Positions 1 through 11,366 are shown, counted from the stretch's first letter. The stretch is DNA of 64,000 nucleotides from Phaeosaccion multiseriatum (GCA_965112735.1 OZ218955.1:434001-498000), one strand, 5' to 3'. The notes: generated by a model not told the origin, from the letters alone. Program-made: numbers and translations.

Positions 1-267
1 GACGACGAGAAGCAACAGCAGCAGCAGAAGGGGGAGGAGGGGGGGCAGAGGATGACCGACGAGGAGGCGATGCCCCCACGCCCCTCCCCAGCGAATGAAA
101 AGTCAGTGACTCCACCCCGAAGTGCCCTCAGTGACGTGTTTCAAGATGTTGAGGACAGAGGGGGGGGTGGGGGGCAAGCGGCAGTTGGTGATACAGCAGC
201 AGTTGGTGATACAGCAGCAGCAGGAGACGGGAGTGGAGGACAAGTTGATGGGGCAAGGAGGGAGTAG
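1..267 (+). CDS. C-terminal end of an unknown gene (5' partial)
   Basis: The frame is open from base 1 to a TAG ending at 267, so this is probably the last exon of a gene that begins before the window. A start at 52 is also possible. The 88 visible residues are hydrophilic and low in complexity: a Gln run, acidic and Gly-rich stretches, and two tandem AVGDTAA segments encoded by two exact copies of the dispersed 16-base motif at 184 and 202. No domain is recognisable, so no function is proposed. A chance open frame in repeat-rich DNA is the alternative. The in-frame motif copies, which behave as in firm genes further on, favour coding. Confidence 0.4.
   Translation, partial: DDEKQQQQQKGEEGGQRMTDEEAMPPRPSPANEKSVTPPRSALSDVFQDVEDRGGGGGQAAVGDTAAVGDTAAAGDGSGGQVDGARRE
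184..217 (+). repeat. Dispersed motif A, two tandem exact copies
   Basis: GTTGGTGATACAGCAG occurs exactly at 184-199 and 202-217. Both copies are read as AVGDTA in the partial gene. Confidence 0.85.
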
Positions 268-2234
268 AGAGTAGAGGGAGGGGAGAGTGGGCCGGCGAAG
301 CTTCCCTCCCTCCCCCCCCCCCCGACAACCCCTCAACCCTTTTACATCGATTGGGCATGTCAACAGGGATAGCTGGCTTAGATCCGCTCCTCATATTCAT
401 TCGTAGCGTGGAGGTGATGGTGGTGGCGGATGGAGATTGCAATTGCATGCAGGGGTGGGAAGAAGCAAGCTCGTAGGTACTTGTGGAGACTGCTCTTCCT
501 CCTCCTCCTCAGAGAGGGGGACTGCTTATGCGGTCGGCCCCGTCTTAACGGCCAAGTGGGGTGGGGAATTATATTGACTTAGTAAGAAGCGAGTGGAGTG
601 GGGAATTATGTTGACTTAGTAGGAAGCATGTGGGGTGGGGTGGGGTGGGACACCGAAAGAAAGAGAGGGCTTACGAAAGAGAGAGGTTTTTAATTAAATT
701 ACTCCCTTTCATTAGTGACTTCGGCTCCTTATCAACGTCTCACTGTGTGTGGATGTTAAGCGCCCTTCTCATGACTGTACTGAGGCACACACACACACAC
801 ACATGCAATGCACACACACACGTGTGGTGAGAGAGGGGAGGGAAAGGGGGGGGCGATGCGTTTCCCATACACCCCCAAGAAAGCAGAGCGTGCGTGTGTC
901 CAGCAGGCTGAACAAAAGCACACGCCCACACGCACAAGCACACGCACAAGCACACGCATACGCAAACACGAATCATCCATACACAAACGTAAGTAGAGAG
1001 AGAGGGAGAAAGAGGTGGAGGTAACAAGGAGAGAGCCGCATGTAACGTCTCCCTTTGCCTCTCCCTCTCCGTCCTTCGTACCAGCCAAGTGCAGGCTTAA
1101 GTCAATTAATCTGAGATGCAGCCCTTCGCGCACTCACGCACGCACTCACGCAAGTACGCATACGCACACACGCACGCACACGCACAAGCACATGGCAGCA
1201 GGCGATCGACGGCCTCTAGGCTCGCGCACGGTCAAGTCCGGTGGCGCTCAGATTCAACAGGGCCTCGTGCTGTGCTTTGGCGGCATTGTGCAGGCCGCCC
1301 CTGCCCTTGCCGTGCTCTGTAGTGGCTGCGGCAGGCGCTGGCTGCTCCTCGGGCGGTCCTGCCATTGATTGCAGACTAGACGGAGTCCTTGCTTCGGGCA
1401 ACCGAGCGGCGAATTGTTGAAGCACAGCTCACGCCCTTTTCGATACAGAGCATGTACGCCTGGCAAGGAAGGAAGAGGTCTTGCTCTATTCTCTTTCTCT
1501 CTCTCCCTCTCCTCAGTCCTCCCCTCTCAGGCTGTCTGTTTTGGCGGCAAATGAGCCCCCCCTGGATCCCCCCCCTCGGGATCGTCTCGTCCAACGCCAA
1601 TTTTCACACTCCTCCCCTCCGCACTGACCAAACTGCTGCGGAATCAGCCTCACAAACACGCTATTGCTACAGTGTGCTGAAGCTCGGACGAGCGGCGGAG
1701 GCAGGAGCTGCCCTTGACGGAGTAGTTATAGTTAGGACGGGCGGAAAGTAGAAGGACATCAAACGCACCATCCCCGCTCCGCAGCTCAGGACAGTAAGTG
1801 CTGCTGCTCCTGTGCTTCAGATAGGTCTGCCTACAGGGATTGGCTGCCTCTGCTGGGTCGCAGGCAGAGCCTTTCTTGCAAGGGCCTCTGATCCGAGACC
1901 TCCAACGCCCACTTCACGCGGGATCCGCAAGCGAAGCCACTCACCAACACCAACGCCTTCAGCCTTCAGGACGGGGCATACTGCTAGACTGTCGACAGTA
2001 AACACCGAGAGGGTTGACGCGGCCAGAAGGGAGTGAGCGAGACAGTGGAACGACTCGGGCACATCGAGAGTCGTTGCAAGCCTTCTGACATCTCTCCACC
2101 TGGCGGCGTTGCACTCTTGGACCCAAGCCACTGGACCGGGAGGAGGAGAGGTCAGCAACCGCACAAGCCAGTGGCTGCTGAGTGCTTACAAGAGCCGCCC
2201 TTTCCGATGACAGAGTAGAGCCGCCGCGCTGATC
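268..2234. other. Intergenic region with CA-rich microsatellites, no supported gene
   Basis: No open frame here shows a recognisable protein. The stretch holds (AC)n at about 785-830, degenerate CACACGCA arrays at about 917-965 and 1127-1193, and pyrimidine-rich DNA at 1480-1530. The last few hundred bases presumably carry the promoter and 5' untranslated region of the gene at 2235. A small minus-strand gene cannot be excluded. Confidence 0.5.
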
Positions 2235-4072
2235 ATGGTGAACAAGCGTTGCTCAGCGCCAGGCTGCGGGAAGTGGGCCGTGCGTGGAGGCAAGTGCATT
2301 TCGCATGGAGGGACAGCGAAGCGCTGCTCAGCGCCAGGCTGCGAGAAGAAGGCCAAGACCGGAGGCAAGTGCGTTTCGCATGGAGGGACGAAAAAGCGCT
2401 GCTCAGCGCCAGGCTGCGAGAAGCAGGCCCAGACCGGAGGCAAGTGCATGAGCCATGGCGGGAAACAGAAACCTTGCGCCGTGCCAGGGTGTACAAAGTA
2501 CCCAAAGAAGCAAGGCGTGTGCAACGCGCACTTCAGGGAGGGAAAGACGCGTGACACCGTAGCGATAGACGCAGCAGAAGCAGGAGCAGGAGGGGGGGAG
2601 GGCGGAGAGCAGAGCCAGGCGAGTGCGAAGGCTGTCGGGGCTGCTTCCTCGACCGCTGGAGCAGCCGCGAAGGGGGGCAAGAAGAAGGCCAGCAGGAAGG
2701 CCGAGTGGGAGGACAGCGAGGAGGAGGAGGACGAGTACGACGACGACGACGATGAGGAGGAGGACGAAGAGCTGGAGGAGGAGTTGTATGACTCATCCGA
2801 GGAGGACGAGGGAGAGAGCGAGACGTCTTCCGAGTCACCAGAGGAGGAGGAGAGCGACGAGGAGGGAGAGGAGGAGGAGGAGGAGGAGGAGGAGGAGGAG
2901 GAGGAGGAGGAGGAGGAGGAGGAGGAGGAGGAGGAAAGCGGTGTGGAAGTTGGCAAGGCGGCCCCCTCCCCGCCCCGCGTCCTCGCCGCTCGGCCGTCCG
3001 GATCGATCCGCAGGTGTGCTTCTCGAAGCGCCGTCAAGGGCGCCGCATCCCCAGCTGCACGAACGCCCCCCGGCCAGGCCGGAAGGAACAAGCGTCGAGG
3101 CAGCAGCCCCTGCGAGGAGAGGCCCGTCACCAAGACGGTAGCGCGCGTCACCAACGGCAGCAGCACGGCCAAGAATGGAGTGTCTTGTTCATCTTTGATT
3201 GCTGCTGGTGGCGTGCCTGGACCTGCTCGCCCCCGTGCCGCGCCGGCGCCGAACCCCTTCACGGCCGTGATCCGAGCCATCACGAAGGAGGCGGACAGGC
3301 CCAGGCGCTGGTTTGAGCACGGATTGAGGGACCCGCCCAGGCCTAGTAGCACCTACCCGGCCTCTGAGGAGGGCGAGGAGGAGGAGGAGGAGTCATCTTC
3401 GTCATCTTCGTCATCCTCATCATCGGAGAGCGAGGAGAAGCTGGACAGCAATAGCAGCAGCAGCAGCAGCAGCAGCGAAGAGTCGGAAGAGGAGGAGGAG
3501 GAGGAGGAGGAGGAGGAGGAGGAGGAGGAGGCGGAGGAGGAGGAGGAGGAGGAGGAGGAGGAGGAGGAGGAGGAGGAGGAGGAGGAGGAGGAGGAGGAGG
3601 AGGAGGAGGAGGAGGAGGAGGAGGAGGAGGAGGAGGAGGAGGAGGAGGAGGAGGAGGAGGAGGAGGAGGAGGAGGAGGAGGAGGAGGAGGAGGAGGAGGA
3701 GGAGGAGGAGGAGGAGGAGGAGGAGGATTGGGGGGAGGAGGACGAGGAGGAGTCTGGCGAGGAGGGTGAACTCAACTTCCCCGACAGAGGAGGAACTACT
3801 CCGCTCCACCTCTGTATGGGTCGTCCCCGGCCGCTGGCGAGTGTCCTCCCGTGGAGGCCGTGGGCCGCTGCCGCGAGACGTGGCCAGAGGGGTGTCACCA
3901 ACAACGTCGTCGCGGACACCGCCTCTCAGCTCTTGGCGGAGGAGGAGCTGAGGGCCTCCGACCCCAGTGCCAGCATCGGCCAGAGCATCGGCCAGAGCAT
4001 CGCCCCGCCCTCCAAAGCCTTCCCGTCGTCGTTCTTCGACGAGCAGCAGCAGCAGTGGGTGAAAGAGAAGCC

Positions 4073-4124
<52 letters not shown>

Positions 4125-4631
4125 GGGCACCAGGATGAGCCCAGTATCACCTCCCCTAGCGCTCCCTCCAAGGGCAGCAGCGGTGATTGGTCGGATGGAG
4201 GAGAAGGAAAGGGGGCGAGAGCGGACAGCGGTGTGAGTCACTCCAGCACCGGCGACTGGGGCGACAACGGAGGCTTGCCGCCGGCATCCTTCAGCTTCGT
4301 GGAGCTCTTGAACGACGTGGCCGCCCCTCACGCTGTCGAGCACCCCAACTCGGCGACCCTCACCAACTCTCTCCCCGCCCCCGGCGTGACTGAGCTGCTA
4401 GGCCCCGAGCCCATGGACGCCAGCTCCCCGCCGGTTTCTGAACCGACCACCTACACCCACAATGACGGCACTGCTTGGGGCGCCTCTCGGGGTGATGTCC
4501 TAGGCGGTGGTGCCGTCTCTGGCTACAAGGATCAACATCATGGAGGGCCTGCTCACCCTCTCGCCCCGTCACACCAGGGGGGCACGGATGCTTCTGCCGC
4601 GCACGGAATGCTTGGTAGGGACTCACCTTAG
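2235..4631 (+). CDS. Protein with four Cys/His zinc-binding repeats and long poly-Glu tracts
   Basis: This 798-residue single-exon frame opens with four tandem units of 25 residues, C-x4-C-x9-C-x2-H, with ligands at C6/C11/C21/H24, C31/C36/C46/H49, C56/C61/C71/H74 and C81/C86/C96/H99. Units of this kind are common in stramenopile proteins often labelled WRKY19-like; they are thought to bind zinc and perhaps DNA, but no WRKY domain is visible. The rest is highly acidic: Glu/Asp/Ser blocks at residues 155-235, an almost unbroken Glu run of about 80 residues encoded by 3489-3726, and a Gln run at 4069-4122. A nuclear chromatin or transcription role is inference only. The start is the first ATG of the frame, two codons before the first repeat. 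Trinucleotide expansion makes the length likely to vary between alleles. Confidence 0.8.
3489..3726 (+). repeat. (GAG)n trinucleotide tract coding poly-Glu
   Basis: About 240 bases of nearly pure GAG/GGA triplets, interrupted only by one GCG codon near 3531. A shorter tract of the same kind lies at about 2866-2934, and a (CAG)n tract at 4069-4122. Confidence 0.95.
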
Positions 4632-5908
4632 AGGCAGTGAGCATGGGTGGGCTTTCCCCCGGGGGGCTGTGGGGTTAGTTCGTGTTGGCATCGAAGAACG
4701 GAACACGAGATTTGGGCGGGTATTGGGAGGTGCTCATGGGTGTTGAGCTGTGGGGGTGTTGGTGCTCGTCCTTGGGAGGGGCTCATGGGTGTTGAGCTGT
4801 GGGGGTGTTGGTGCTCGTCCTTGGGAGGGGCTCATGGGTGTTGAGCTGTGGGGGTGTTGGTGCTCGTCCTTGGGAGGGGCTCATGGGTGGCTACCGAGAC
4901 AGACGGAAGCGGGGCAGGCAGGCAGGGGGGGGGGGGGGGCATACTCTTCTTTGGGAGGGCAGACCCCACATTTGGGCCCCGAGAGGGAGGGGAGCGGAGC
5001 TGAGCAAAGAGGGGGAGTGCGGTGTTGGGTGCTCCTACAAAACGCCTCCTTTTGACATGCCTATGCCAGTAGGGGTCAGAGGGTTGGGGAGGGAAGTGGG
5101 GGGGGGGGGGGGGGTAGAGAGGAGGGAAAGAAGAGCGAATGTACCATGCAAAGGGAAAATGAGAGACGCGAAGGTCTATAGAGCAAGGACACACCCGCGA
5201 GCAAGTCAAAAGCGGGCGTACTCGGTCACTGCACTGCACCATATTCATTAGATTAGCACTTTTTATCATTCTCGCGGAAGTATCAAGTTAGTTCACACAA
5301 GCTCTGACCGTACGTACAGTCTTTCTCTACACTCCGACCGTCCTGCGGCCGCAAGCTCCAGCCCCTCTCCCCACCCTCTGCCTGCAGCTGTTCGAACTGA
5401 CCGCTTTGCCTCACACACGCCACTCGAATGGGCAGGGCATAGACGTACGCAAACTTCACACAGGCAGCAGCCGACCTTCCTCTACACCTCCCAACTCCAA
5501 GTCAGGAGAACGTGTGGGCCTTGCTACAAGCAAGAGCGTGTGAGCCTTGCCACAAGCAACAGCACTCATCTTCCCCAGGGGACTGGACCGATTTGAGCTG
5601 TAATTGCAGTGTGTGTACGTGTGTGTGTGTATGTGTGTGTGGATACTTTGCGGTGTGCTCGTCCGATGCCCTGCTCGGGTGTGAGTCACTGACGCATACT
5701 CACCCATTGCCGAGCGCGGCCACGGTCGCCCAGCCAGCACTCGTGTGGCTACAGCGCTACTGCGATTGCTGCATTGATGCCTCACCCCAACCTGAAGCCA
5801 TTCCTCAGAGCCGCCCACGCTGCTGTCGCTGCCCTGTCAGCCACTCACTGCCGGCCTGGCGTCTTCGCTGCTCTTGGGCTTGCTGATGTCGATATTGTAG
5901 GTGATTGG
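4632..5908. other. Convergent 3' intergenic region
   Basis: This lies between two converging genes and probably holds both 3' untranslated regions. It contains a 49-base tandem repeat, poly-G runs at about 4927-4939 and 5099-5113, and a GT-rich patch at about 5610-5640. No protein-coding frame is convincing. Confidence 0.55.
4732..4888. repeat. 49-base tandem minisatellite, about 3.2 copies
   Basis: Identical segments start at 4741, 4790 and 4839, giving a period of exactly 49 bases with almost no divergence between copies. Confidence 0.9.
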
Positions 5909-8900
5909 TTAGGTCTTAAGCTTCTTGGTAGCTGCGTGGGCAAGCTTCCAAGACACCATCTCTCCGGCCCTCAGAGGTATGACTGTCTTGGAGCCGAAGG
6001 AGTAACTGGCAGGCACCTCCCATTCCTCCTTGTCCAGAGTCACGCTGCCCTCGTTGGGGGGGAGGCCGTAGAATGATGAGCCACTAAGGGGAGGGAGGGA
6101 GGGAGGGAGGAGGGAAGGAGGGAAGGAAGAAGGGGGGGAGGGAGGGAGGGAGGGAGGGAGGGAGGGAGGGAGGGAGGGAGGGAGGGAGGGAGGGAGGGAG
6201 GGAGGGAGGGAGGGAGGGAGGGAGGGAGGGAAGGAAGACGGGGGGGAGGGAGGGAAGGAAGGAAGGAAGGAGGGGGGGAGGGAGGGAAGGAGGGAGGAAA
6301 GGTCAGCAGCAGCTAATCAGCACACTATTCTTCATGATAAATCGCAAGATCTTCTTTCCTCTCTCAACCACTGCTGCCTGCACTCCTCCCCCTCCCCCTC
6401 CTTCCTCCCTCTCCTCCTCCTCCTCCTCCTCCTCCTCCTCATATCCTCTTCCTCCCCCTCCCCCTTTCTGCCAATCACTGACTTACTGTGAGCTGCAGAA
6501 GGCTGGGAACTTGTCCAGCGCTCCTGCCTCTTCAAACACCTCCGCATACATCTCCAGAGCGGCATGGCCTGTAAAGATGCCGGCACAGCCTAAGGATGGC
6601 AGTGGATGCCCGGGGGGGGGGAGAAGGAGGAGGAGGAGGAGGAGGAGGAGGAGGAGGAGGAGGAGGAGGAGGAGGAGGAGGAGGAGGAGGAGGAGGAGGA
6701 GGCGTTGTGTTTTCAGCCACAAGAACGAGCAAACGAAGTGTGTGGAACTCTCGCGTTGATAACGGCATGCCAACTTCTCAGAGACTGATGGACCCAATCA
6801 GACCCAATCAGGAACGAGAGAGGGAGAGAGAGAAAGAGCGAGAGCAGCCATGTGGTGACAGGACTTCTCGCGGTCACGACGGTTACGACACCACTCCGTA
6901 TAGAACTCTCTCTTTTCTACCCCCCCCCCCCCCCATGGGGAACTCCACCCGCCCACACACCCCGGGATCTTCCCCTCCGACCCTTCCGAGAACGTACCGC
7001 AGGCGCTGTGCTTGGTGTCGACGGAGTGCGGCGCAGTGTCCGTGCCGAGGAAGAACTTGGGGCTGCCGCTTGTTGCTGCCTTCACCAAGGCAAGGCGGTG
7101 CGACTCGCGCTTCAGGATGGGCAGGCAGTACAGGTGCGGACGGATGCCGCCCTGCCGGGGGGGGGGGGGGGATGGCAGAGGATGGCAGAGGATGGCAGAG
7201 GATGGCAGAGGAGGGCGGGTGGTGGCAGAGGATGGCAGTGGAAGGGGGGTGGGTGGGTGGGTGGGGCGGAGAGGGGACAACACACACAGAAATATCTCCT
7301 CCTCCTCCTCCTCCTCCTCCTTCTCCTCCTCTTCCTCCTCCTCCCCTCTCTCCCTCCTCCCCCCATCCACTCCTCCTTCCCCCCTCCCCCGCGCCCCTCG
7401 CACCTGAAAGATTGCGTTTCGGTTGTATAGCAGGTGCTGTGGTGTGATGGTGGCCGCAACATTGGCGGGTGCAGCCGTTACAAACGCCGCCGCCTCGGAG
7501 GTGGTAATGTGCTCCATAACGATCTTGAGGGTGGGGTGTTGGTTCACCAGCGGCCGGAAGACATTTGTGATGAACTCGGCCTCCTTGTCGAACACGTCCA
7601 CCCCGGGTGTCGTTACCTCTCCGTGGACGCACAGCACCAAGCCCTGGGGGGGAGGGGCGTGCGGAATGGTCCGAGTGAGTGCCAATCCGATACGATGCAT
7701 CGCTCCAATACACCAACAAGGAAAAATAGCGAAATGCATTCCTCTCTTGTGTCTTTCTTCTCTTCCTCTTTCTGGAAATGAGTAGTCACCCCTTCCTCCC
7801 GAAGGCACCAACTCCCCTACCTCTTCCGCCGTACCACCAACTGCCCCACCTCTTCTGCCATGGCCTGCAGAGCCGGGCCAATGTGGCTGATATCGGTCAC
7901 TCCACTGTCGCTGTTGGTGGTGGCTCCGGCGGGGTACAGCTTGCAGGCGTACACATGTCCACTGGCCTTGGCTCTCCGGATCTCCTCCGGGCTGTATGGT
8001 TGGTAGGGCAGTTGGTGGTTCAGGTTCAGTGGAGCGGCAGAGCGAGCCCGGGGTGGTTTGAGGGTGTGTACGGGCAGAGGGGAGGGGGGTGTGAAGGGGT
8101 AGATGGCAGTGGATGGGTGTACCGTAGAGAGCGCTTGGAGAGTTACACGACACAAAGAGAATAAACACGTCAACTAAAGACACTAATCGACAAAATCAAA
8201 CCAAGCAGCTATGGTCTCACTCACGTGGTTTGGTCGGTGAGGTATAGGGTCATGAGAGGGGTGAATTCCACTCCCTCCGGCACACACCCCAGGATGCGCT
8301 CTCTGTACTCCAGGGCCAGCTTAGTGGTCGTCACGGGAGGCTTCAGGTTGGGCATAGCAATCTATAGGGCAATGGAGTTGGAGGGGAAGAGAGCGCACGT
8401 AGAGAGGGAGGGAGGGAGGGAGAGAGAGAGGGGAGACAAGGCACACACAGACGGGGAGAGGGAAAGAGGCGGAGGCACGGATAGAGAGAGAGCAGGAATG
8501 AGGTTACCGAGACTGGGAGGGGACCTGAAGGTAGAGGCGGGGGGATAATTTCAGAGATCCAACAGCATCTGCCAACAGCTCCTGATGCTTCCTGTGTTGA
8601 TAGTGGTCCTCGCCTTCCATCCCATGCCTGCGTCTCCTGGCGGTGATGCTGCGGCCTGCCGGCCCTGAGAAGCCAGCTCGCACCTCCTCCCTGCCTATTA
8701 TTCCACTTACCGCTCTCCTGAAGCGGGTGGAGGCATGAGCAACCGTGTCGGCGAGCACCTCTCCGTCTCGAAAGTGGTGGTGGAAATCATCGGCTTGAGG
8801 CATAGTAATCGACATACTCCTTGCCGAGAAAGACAACAAGTCGCGCCGTAGGTGAGGCGTGAAAGAGCGGGGAGGAGGGGAGCAGCGGTGGCAGTGCAAG

Positions 8901-8914
8901 ACGCGCCGTAGCAT
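5909..8914 (-). CDS. pyrC: Dihydroorotase (E. coli-like class), 7 exons
   Basis: Exons in coding order are 8711-8914, 8225-8361, 7850-7991, 7404-7643, 6998-7151, 6487-6589 and 5909-6083; all phases close, giving 384 residues (E. coli enzyme 348). The enzyme interconverts N-carbamoyl-L-aspartate and dihydroorotate, the third step of pyrimidine synthesis. Every active-site element is present: HHHFRDG (metal His pair), [16 protein letters not shown] (the lysine that is carboxylated), [13 protein letters not shown] and GTDTAPH (catalytic Asp). The C-terminus carries the family's FYGLP and IPLRAGE segments. The start at 8914 adds a basic, Ser-rich stretch of about 33 residues before [10 protein letters not shown] that could be an organelle targeting peptide; the inner Met near 8813 is the alternative. 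The donor at 7849 (gtgggg) was chosen because only it keeps phase. Gene symbol by homology. Confidence 0.95.
6086..6300. repeat. (GGGA)n microsatellite in dihydroorotase intron 6
   Basis: About 215 bases of GGGA/GGAA repeats lie within the intron between 6084 and 6486. A (CTC)n tract follows at about 6410-6440. Confidence 0.95.
6622..6701. repeat. (GGA)n microsatellite in dihydroorotase intron 5
   Basis: About 80 bases of pure GGA triplets within the intron 6590-6997. A copy of motif B sits directly at the acceptor end of this intron (6594-6610). Confidence 0.9.
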
Positions 8915-9032
8915 CTACACGGCGCTATCTATCAAGGGATCAAGGGCAAGATGGGCCAATAACCATCTACTGCCATCCCCCTTTTTGGGGCCCCCACTTC
9001 CTGGTCTTGCAACACACTTGGAGGGGGCATAG
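8915..9032. promoter_or_regulatory. Short divergent promoter between dihydroorotase and PPR gene
   Basis: Only 118 bases separate the two start codons if both outer starts are used. A CCAAT sequence lies at about 8955 and a motif B copy at about 8966-8980. No TATA box is visible. That this is a shared promoter is inferred from spacing. Confidence 0.45.
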
Positions 9033-11366
9033 ATGCTCCCTCCTTCGGTAGCTGCTGCAGCGGCTTCCGGAATCCTCTGCAGCAGAGGAAGTAGTGGGAG
9101 CAGCAGTAGTAGCAGCAGCGGCGGCGGCTTCTTGGGCTTCTCGGGTGTGCATGACTTCGAAGCTGCCCCCAGGGCTCGCTTACCTCGACAGCAGCATCAG
9201 CCTGCTGCTGTGCCCTCGCGCAGGAGAGTGAGGGGTAGAGGCCATGTCTCGATGGCCTTTGTGGCTCAAGGTGGGGCCTTGCGGAGGCGAGAGGGCAGGG
9301 TGGGGACGGTGCGAAGGAGGAAGGCCACGCCACGTACAGCCCTAGCAGCAGCAGTAGGAGCGCCATTGACAGTCGACGACGACAGCAAGGACGGGTCAGG
9401 ACCTCGGGCTGAAGGGATGGATAGCTCCTCACAACCGCGGTCGAGGCGGCGGGGTCGCGCAGAACGGCCTGCCCTCAGTGGAGGGACGGGGCGGGAGGAA
9501 GTGGGGGCGCTGCAGGGGAGTGACAGGGACAAGTGCGATGGGTGGATTGCCACGTACGCTCGCACAGGCGACTACTTGAAGGCTTTGGCCGTGTTTAACG
9601 ACATGCGGGAGAAGGGGATTCGAGCTACGGCCAGCACCTACAATGGTCTAATACAGGCCTACGGGAATGCGAGGGAGCTTACAAAGGCCCTTCGCACACT
9701 GAGAGACATGCGTGCCGAAGGGGTTCGGCCCAACATGGACACTCTCGACGCACTCGTGGAAGCGTGTGGGAAGGCGGGCAAGTTCGAGAAAGCCCTGGAC
9801 GTGGTTGCCGAGCTCAAAAGAGGGTCGAGGGGCCGGGGGCCGGGAGACGAAGACAAGATTAGGCCCGACGCCACCACTTATAACGCCGTGACCACCGCTT
9901 GTAGCCGGGCAGGAGGCTACCACAGGGCATTGGATGGTCTCAGTGAGATGCGAGAGGAGGGCATCCAACCCTCCGCCATCACGTACAACGCGCTCATTTC
10001 GGCGTTGGCAAGTGCCGGCGAGCAGAGGCAATCGCTTGTGGTGCTGCGAGAGATGAGAAGAGACGGCTTCGGCCTGACGAATAGTACAAGAACGGCCATG
10101 ATGGCAGCCACGTACCAGGCTGGAGGGGGGGCGACGGAGGAGGAGATTGCAGAGATTCGAAGGGTGTTACTTGAAGAAGCGGGCTCGGCGAACAAGAAGA
10201 GGCGAGCAGGCGGAGGAGGAAGTAAAGGAGGGGCAGGAGGGGGAGCAGGAGGTGGGGGAGGAGGAGAAGGAGGAGCAGGGGGCTCGGGGGGACTGGTGAC
10301 GAAACGGCTTGAGCTGACGCAGGAGCTTGAGAGAGTGGGGGAGGTGCAGAACTGGCGGGAAGTTATGGATGTGCTCTCGAGGGCCAAGACTGCCGGCATA
10401 CACGTGAGCGTGGCGTGCTACAACCAAGGTCTGGTCGCTTTGGGAAGGTTCGGACGCTGGCAGGAGCTTCTCTCTCTACTTGGAGAGATGAAGAAGGAGA
10501 GCCTCCAGCCCAACGAGTCTGCCTATAGTGCCCTGATATCGGCGTTGCTGGCGGCAGGGCAGGTGGAGAGGGCACTCGCAATGCTGAGCGAGATGAGAGC
10601 CGAGGGACTCCAGCCCGACGTGGGGACACACGGCAATTTAATTGCGGCGGCCGCGGGTGGGGGTGGAGGCGGGTCCCGGTCGGACAGCAGGGACGAGAGG
10701 AGAGAAGCGACCGTGGTGGAGGGGGAGGAAGAGGAGAGTGCGAACAGGGTGGGATCCCATACCGTCACGCGCAGAGCCAGCAGTAGAAGGAGCGGCAGGT
10801 CGGGCGGGGAGGTTGACTCGGAGGGCGATGATGGGAGGATGGACGAAAGAATACTCAAGGCCCTCAACGCCGGCTCACTGGAGCCTGCGCTTGAGGCGCT
10901 GAGGGAGATGAAGGAGGCAGAGGCCACGGCTGCGGTGGCTGCTGTTGCCGCTGCTGTATCACCAACTGTTACTGATGCTGCGGGTGTACAAGAGGAGCTG
11001 ACACTGTCCGCAGCACTATCAAAACCAATACCCAGCAGCGGCGCTTCAGACCCAGCTTCTGCTTCAGATGCATCCGCAGCAGTTGGTGATACATCAGTCA
11101 AGGCAACCACCCTGCGGCGGCTGGTGGCGGCGTGTGCCCGGGAAGGACACCTGGACGACGCGTTGGAGGCATATGGGCTCATGAGAAGGCGTGGACTCCG
11201 AGCCGACCTACGCAGCTGCAACGTGCTCCTGTTGGCGCTGGGCAAGGAGGGCCGTTTCCGAGACGCCGTCTCGGTGTGGGAGGGGATGCGTCGAGAGGGT
11301 ATCAGGCCGAACGTGCTCACGTATAATGTGCTCATTACAGCATGTCGGAATGAGGGTACGGCGTAG
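9033..11366 (+). CDS. Pentatricopeptide repeat (PPR) protein, intronless
   Basis: A single exon encodes 777 residues. The N-terminus is Ala/Ser/Gly-rich and basic, with few acidic residues before about residue 110, as in organelle transit peptides. PPR units of about 35 residues run from about residue 165 to 365, 445 to 540 and 685 to the end, with typical TYNxLI and MRxxGIRP signatures. The clusters are separated by low-complexity linkers, one Gly-rich (about 390-420), one Ser/Arg/Glu-rich, and one with two motif A copies (AVSPT near residue 641, AVGDT near 684). PPR proteins bind organelle RNA in a sequence-specific way; the target cannot be read here. The last unit stops mid-repeat at 11366, so the protein ends abruptly. 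Unlike the PPR gene at 19 kb, it has no introns. Confidence 0.9.
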   Translation: MLPPSVAAAAASGILCSRGSSGSSSSSSSGGGFLGFSGVHDFEAAPRARLPRQQHQPAAVPSRRRVRGRGHVSMAFVAQGGALRRREGRVGTVRRRKATPRTALAAAVGAPLTVDDDSKDGSGPRAEGMDSSSQPRSRRRGRAERPALSGGTGREEVGALQGSDRDKCDGWIATYARTGDYLKALAVFNDMREKGIRATASTYNGLIQAYGNARELTKALRTLRDMRAEGVRPNMDTLDALVEACGKAGKFEKALDVVAELKRGSRGRGPGDEDKIRPDATTYNAVTTACSRAGGYHRALDGLSEMREEGIQPSAITYNALISALASAGEQRQSLVVLREMRRDGFGLTNSTRTAMMAATYQAGGGATEEEIAEIRRVLLEEAGSANKKRRAGGGGSKGGAGGGAGGGGGGEGGAGGSGGLVTKRLELTQELERVGEVQNWREVMDVLSRAKTAGIHVSVACYNQGLVALGRFGRWQELLSLLGEMKKESLQPNESAYSALISALLAAGQVERALAMLSEMRAEGLQPDVGTHGNLIAAAAGGGGGGSRSDSRDERREATVVEGEEEESANRVGSHTVTRRASSRRSGRSGGEVDSEGDDGRMDERILKALNAGSLEPALEALREMKEAEATAAVAAVAAAVSPTVTDAAGVQEELTLSAALSKPIPSSGASDPASASDASAAVGDTSVKATTLRRLVAACAREGHLDDALEAYGLMRRRGLRADLRSCNVLLLALGKEGRFRDAVSVWEGMRREGIRPNVLTYNVLITACRNEGTA
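10951..10966 (-). repeat. Dispersed motif A, exact copy, inverted
   Basis: Exact reverse complement of GTTGGTGATACAGCAG, read as AVSPT in the PPR protein. A copy with one mismatch follows at 11082-11097 in the other orientation (AVGDT). Confidence 0.85.

Noticed and set aside
1389-1751. 120-residue open frame on the plus strand
   Set aside because: Pyrimidine-tract composition, no domain, no plausible splice partners.
2186-3919. Minus-strand open frames rich in Ser and Leu
   Set aside because: Antisense shadows of the poly-Glu gene at 2235-4631; GAG repeats read as CTC/TCC/CCT in reverse.
6596-7447. 283-residue Gly-rich plus-strand frame
   Set aside because: It overlaps conserved dihydroorotase exons on the other strand and is driven by the (GGA)n repeat.
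7817-7849. Extended end of dihydroorotase exon 3 using a gtaggg donor
   Set aside because: It has better donor sequence but breaks phase with the next exon; the gtgggg donor at 7849 restores [14 protein letters not shown].
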